From: Methylocystis sp. ATCC 49242
Lineage (GTDB): Bacteria; Pseudomonadota; Alphaproteobacteria; Rhizobiales; Beijerinckiaceae
NCBI RefSeq assembly: GCF_000188155.2
Contig: NZ_KE124774.1
Coordinates: 718,736-782,735 of the forward strand
Direction of reading: 5' to 3'
DNA: 64,000 nt
The notes beneath the pieces were generated by a model. It had not been told where the DNA came from, did no database searches, and saw only the letters and a list, made by a program, of their open reading frames with translations. Positions 60,936-64,000 of the stretch are shown piece by piece (positions within the stretch are counted from its first letter, which is position 1; every line of letters begins with the position of its first letter). A program made the translations under genes and the position numbers.

Positions 60936-61973
60936 ATGCGCGATTCAAAGTCGCATCCATTCAAGTTCATCGCTTGTATAGCCGCGATCAGCGTCATGGC
61001 GTCGGGTCTTGCCGGATGCATTGTTCCGGAGGCGGGCGCGCTGCTCGGTCACGAACGGAAAAAGCGAATACTTTATGACGTCATCCGCGGCGTTCAGTGC
61101 GAAATACGCAGGGCGGTAAGAGTTCAGCTCTTCGGCGACGGCCGGACGCGGGTCGGCGACCGGTTTGGAGAGAACGGCAAGAGAAAACTCCAATGGTTCG
61201 AGAAATGGAACTCCCTGATTACGCTCACATTGCGTATTGACGACAGTATAGAGTTCAATCCCGGCGTCTCGATCAAGACACCGAACATGGTAAATAATTA
61301 TGTCGGGATAAACGACTTTTGGGACCCCGTGCGCGTTGTCAGTCAGGATTACAGCTTCGGATTCGGCGGCGGAATCAAATATGACACCAGCCGGGAAGAC
61401 ATCGTGACATTCGCCTATCCCTTCAGCCAGTTCGTCGACGAGGAAGACGAAGACCTCAATAAGCCCTGCTACACTATCGGCGGGATCACGATTGAAGCGG
61501 ACCTGAAGATAGACGATTGGCTCGACGATGTTCTGGAGCCGATAAAGAAATGCGCGTTCCTTGGCCGAGCCGCGCGCGAGCAAGAAACTTCCCTGCCGTT
61601 TTCCACCGAAACGATAGCGGCCGACCCTCGCTGCCGTAATACGGAGTTTCCCACCGATCCGATAACGGCGATTACGCATGAAATCGACTTTATCCTTTCC
61701 TTCAACGCCAACGCGACGCCGACATGGAATCTCGTGCGCGTATCGACGACGAGTGGAAAGCTGTTCGCCGCCAGCAGAACGGACACCAGTCGCCTGCTGA
61801 TCTCCTTTGGTCCTCCGAAGGACGGCGTCAGCGGGCTTGCCAAAGTCGGCGCGTCGAGGGCGGGGAAAATGGCGGCTTCCGGCCGGTTGGCGAGCACGAT
61901 CTCGCCCGAGATGATGTATCTGCACAACGCGATCGTCACCGGCAACGCCGTGAGCGATTCCCTGAGGCGCTGA
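60936..61973 (+). CDS. putative lipoprotein, unknown function
   Basis: A 345-residue protein with a lipoprotein signal: FKFIACIAAISVMASGLAGC, lipobox LAGC. The mature part begins IVPEAGALLGHERKKRILYD and is rich in beta-strand-like sequence (WNSLITLTLRIDDSIEFNPG; YSFGFGGGIKYDTSREDIVT). Late in the protein is HEIDFILSFNANATPTWNLV. An AT-rich spacer precedes it. No family recognised; an outer-membrane or periplasmic location is expected. Confidence 0.75.
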   Translation: MRDSKSHPFKFIACIAAISVMASGLAGCIVPEAGALLGHERKKRILYDVIRGVQCEIRRAVRVQLFGDGRTRVGDRFGENGKRKLQWFEKWNSLITLTLRIDDSIEFNPGVSIKTPNMVNNYVGINDFWDPVRVVSQDYSFGFGGGIKYDTSREDIVTFAYPFSQFVDEEDEDLNKPCYTIGGITIEADLKIDDWLDDVLEPIKKCAFLGRAAREQETSLPFSTETIAADPRCRNTEFPTDPITAITHEIDFILSFNANATPTWNLVRVSTTSGKLFAASRTDTSRLLISFGPPKDGVSGLAKVGASRAGKMAASGRLASTISPEMMYLHNAIVTGNAVSDSLRR

Positions 61974-62057
61974 CGGTTCCGCCGCGATCCTCTTCGAATC
62001 CGCGGCGCGAAGGCGTATGAAGCGGTCAATGATGACCCTCGTCAAAACTTGGCGCTG

Positions 62058-62681
62058 ATGCCCGAAATCGCTCCCGGCGCGTTCCATTATCCCGGCTTTC
62101 TCGATGGCCGGGCGCAGGAGGCCCTTGCGCGGGAGATCGCGGAGGTCATCGCGCAGGCGCCGCTCTTCGTGTCGCTAATGCCGAAGAGCGGCCTGCCGAT
62201 GTCGGTGCGCATGACCAATTGCGGGCCGCTCGGCTGGATGAGCGACAAGGACAAGGGCTATCGCTACGAGCCGCGCCATCCCGAGACGAGCGAGCCCTGG
62301 CCCCCGATGCCGCAAATGCTGCTCGATACTTGGGACGCGTTGACGGGCTATCCGAAGCCGCCCGAGGCCTGCCTCGTCAACGTCTATTCGGACGACGCGA
62401 AAATGGGTCTGCATCAGGACCGCGACGAAGCGGACTTCGACGCGCCGATACTCTCCCTGTCGCTCGGCGCCGATTGCCGCTTCCGGCTGAGCGGTCCGCG
62501 CCGGGCCGACAAGTCGATCGCCTTCGTGCTTGCCGCCGGCGACGCGCTCGTTCTCTCCGGCCCGTCACGCCGCTCTTTTCATGGCGTCGACCGCATCCTG
62601 CCGACTGTCCACGCCGAATTGCCGGCGCCGCTCGCAGGGGTGGGCGCGCGGGTCAACCTCACTTTGCGTCGTGTTACATGA
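62058..62681 (+). CDS. alkB: DNA/RNA alkylation repair dioxygenase AlkB
   Basis: A 207-residue Fe(II)/2-oxoglutarate dioxygenase. PEACLVNVYSDDAKMGLHQD has the HxD iron ligands (HQD), ILSLSLGADCRFRLSG follows, SRRSFHGVDRILP gives the third histidine and ARVNLTLRRV the 2-oxoglutarate arginines. It removes methyl groups from 1-meA and 3-meC. The start ATG at 62058 is used; a TTG at 62049 would add three residues. No ada gene is adjacent. Confidence 0.94.
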   Translation: MPEIAPGAFHYPGFLDGRAQEALAREIAEVIAQAPLFVSLMPKSGLPMSVRMTNCGPLGWMSDKDKGYRYEPRHPETSEPWPPMPQMLLDTWDALTGYPKPPEACLVNVYSDDAKMGLHQDRDEADFDAPILSLSLGADCRFRLSGPRRADKSIAFVLAAGDALVLSGPSRRSFHGVDRILPTVHAELPAPLAGVGARVNLTLRRVT

Positions 62682-62900
62682 GCGCCGACCGCGGATCGCG
62701 GTTCAGCTTCGGTTCACTGCGCACGGGATAATCTCCCAACCGTTCGAGAGTCGGGGTCTGGCGTATTGTCTCGGGGCGCACCTTCGTTGTAGTTTCGAAG
62801 TCGTCTAAAGAGCGCCACAGAGGCGCCAACTTTTGGCCAGGCGCGTTTCAAGAAAAGGGCGGACGCTGAAGTGGACGCCGAGATGAGGAAAGGAACAAGG

Positions 62901-63299
62901 ATGAAGACGATTTCCCTGCTGACGTTCGCTGCGAGCGTCGCTTTCGCCGCTTCCGCCGGCCAGGCTTTCGCTGGCGGCGACGCCGCGGCGGGCGAGAAGG
63001 TCTTCGCCAAGTGCAAAGCCTGCCATCAGGTTGGCGAAGGCGCCAAGAACGCCGTCGCGCCGCAGCTCAACGGCATCGACGGCCGCAAGGCTGGCTCGGT
63101 TGAGGGCTACAACTATTCCGAGCCGATGAAGGCCTCCGGCATCGCGTGGGACGAGGCGTCCTTCAAGGAGTTCATCAAGAACCCGAAGGCCAAGGTCCCC
63201 GGCACGAAGATGATCTTCCAGGGTCTCGCTTCCGACGGCGACCAGGAGAACGTCTGGGCCTACATCGCCCAGTTCGGCGCCGACGGAAAGAAGAAGTAA
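62901..63299 (+). CDS. class I cytochrome c (cytochrome c2-like)
   Basis: A 132-residue periplasmic cytochrome. Signal peptide about residues 1-24 (SLLTFAASVAFAASAGQAFA). Haem site CKACH at residues 38-42; axial methionine in VPGTKMIFQGL (about residue 103). GEKVFAKCKACHQVGEGAKN and LNGIDGRKAG are typical of c2/c550 of alphaproteobacteria. It would carry electrons between respiratory complexes or dehydrogenases such as methanol dehydrogenase. A strong terminator follows. Confidence 0.95.
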   Translation: MKTISLLTFAASVAFAASAGQAFAGGDAAAGEKVFAKCKACHQVGEGAKNAVAPQLNGIDGRKAGSVEGYNYSEPMKASGIAWDEASFKEFIKNPKAKVPGTKMIFQGLASDGDQENVWAYIAQFGADGKKK

Positions 63300-63328
63300 G
63301 AATCAGGATCTTTCGCGATCCAGAGAAG

Positions 63329-63353
63329 CGGCCCTCCGGGGCCGTTTTTTTTT
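63329..63353 (+). terminator. intrinsic terminator of the cytochrome c gene
   Basis: Stem CGGCCC-TCCG-GGGCCG (63329-63344) followed by nine T. It begins 30 bp after the stop. Confidence 0.92.
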
Positions 63354-63595
63354 GGCGCGCCGCCAGCGCTGTATCGAATTTGCCACAGTCAAGAACAATT
63401 ACTTTTGTAGGCAATGAAACAATTCCAACAAAGGCGTTTTGACTGCTTTGCGCCAATAGACGGCATCTTTTTACAAGACTTCCAACATCAGCTGGCGCGC
63501 GTTGACGGAAATCATATCCTAAGAATACTTGAGAAACAGACCGCAGCTTGAGTCCTGTCACGACTCTTGCGCCAGTTGTTCCTTTGGAGCCCGCC

Positions 63596-64000
63596 ATGAC
63601 GCCTGTTTCCTTGCCCGCGAAGCGTATTCGTCGCCCCTTGGTCAGCCTCTGCGCGCTCAGCGCCGCATTGGCGATTTATAACGACGCTGCGCGGGCCCAA
63701 CAGGTTTTGCCCGGTATCGACGTCGGCGGACGCCGTCAGGTTTCAAGGTCGGGAACGCCGCGCGCGGCGGCGCCCAGAACTTCGGCTCCCGCAGTCGCCG
63801 CTTCCTCCGGGCCTGCGGTTCCCGGTCCCGCCTCGGGCCCGGCTCCCTTCGTGCCGCCAGGCCAGCATATCTGGCGCGGGCCGACCGGCGTCGTCGGCTA
63901 TCTGGCGCGCGGCACCTCGACCGCGACCAAGACCGACACGCCGATCATGGACATTCCGCAGTCCATCACGATCATCACGCAGCAGCAGCTTCAGGACCGC
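63596..64000 (+). CDS. TonB-dependent siderophore receptor, 5' part only (runs off window)
   Basis: 135 codons are visible. Signal peptide about residues 1-36 (RPLVSLCALSAALAIYNDAA, then RAQQ). A Pro/Ala/Ser-rich linker follows (TPRAAAPRTSAPAVAASSGP), then VVGYLARGTSTATKTDTPIM and the plug start DIPQSITIITQQQLQDR, where the window ends. This is the typical opening of the siderophore receptor group, which imports ferric siderophores with TonB/ExbBD. The 240-bp upstream stretch is AT-richer and probably carries its promoter, but no definite Fur or Irr box was recognised. Confidence 0.88.
   Translation, partial: MTPVSLPAKRIRRPLVSLCALSAALAIYNDAARAQQVLPGIDVGGRRQVSRSGTPRAAAPRTSAPAVAASSGPAVPGPASGPAPFVPPGQHIWRGPTGVVGYLARGTSTATKTDTPIMDIPQSITIITQQQLQDR

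Noticed and set aside
63354-63595. Iron-responsive operator before the TonB receptor
   Set aside because: The stretch is AT-richer, but I found no sequence close to a Fur, RirA or ICE consensus.

Overview
This window is a GC-rich chromosome segment from an alphaproteobacterium, most likely an order Rhizobiales/Hyphomicrobiales methylotroph of the Methylocystis/Methylosinus kind. That placement is an inference. It rests on a mesaconyl-CoA hydratase of the ethylmalonyl-CoA pathway, an alphaproteobacterial PopZ, a pyruvate dehydrogenase E1-beta carrying a lipoyl domain, a GTTC-N7-GTTC type LexA box, a (CGC) alanine tRNA and a CtrA-lineage style gene content. No methane monooxygenase or methanol dehydrogenase gene is in view. 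The content is mostly housekeeping, with one clear insertion sequence (IS630 family), two identical tRNA-Ala genes, one TPP riboswitch and about ten recognisable intrinsic terminators. No rRNA, CRISPR array or prophage was seen.

Layout. 1-2.6 kb: sulfur genes (cysK, a TauE/SafE permease) facing an Rrf2 regulator. 2.6-6.2 kb: PCMT-like protein, TolC, PopZ and FtsB. 6.2-11.1 kb: MBL-fold hydrolase, secreted SH3 protein and SOS-type polymerase dnaE2 with a LexA box. 11.2-14.3 kb: small membrane protein, soluble double-PAS chemoreceptor, Pro/Ala-rich membrane-anchored protein and the first tRNA-Ala. 14.5-19.9 kb: an exported nucleoside deaminase, a ClC exchanger, a CPA2 antiporter, a channel with a degenerate filter, a secreted protein and the second tRNA-Ala. 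20-26.8 kb: YggT, DUF167, mesaconyl-CoA hydratase, PRC-barrel protein, IS630, dnaB, rplI and DUF2232. 27-35.7 kb: a ybbA/ybbP/tesA-type cluster, thpR, plsC-like, YdcF-like, ftsE-ftsX and a membrane-anchored protein. 35.8-43.1 kb: a non-catalytic dihydroorotase, a b561/DUF3611-like membrane protein, tuf, a mini TonB-plug protein, an exported phosphoesterase and a DUF1499 protein. 43.1-48 kb: pdhA-pdhB-pdhC, a Cys-rich small protein and the Fe-S carrier mrp. 48-52.8 kb: a FadL-type porin, tusA, dsrE2 and a P-type ATPase. 53-64 kb: riboswitch-thiC, carbonic anhydrase facing a SulP transporter, mogA, dapB, gpmA, an unknown lipoprotein, alkB, a cytochrome c and the start of a TonB-dependent receptor.

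The most unusual points are these. In the PDH operon the lipoyl domain sits on E1-beta, and E2 starts directly at its E1/E3-binding domain. A roughly 100-residue secreted protein is essentially only the start of a TonB-receptor plug and resembles the full receptor at the right edge. A nucleoside deaminase carries an export signal. A b561-like and a DUF3611-like half are fused. An MBL hydrolase has a conserved N-terminus but no standard start codon. An Irr/ICE-like palindrome lies in front of mrp. All homology calls come from reading the translated sequence by eye; no database search was run.
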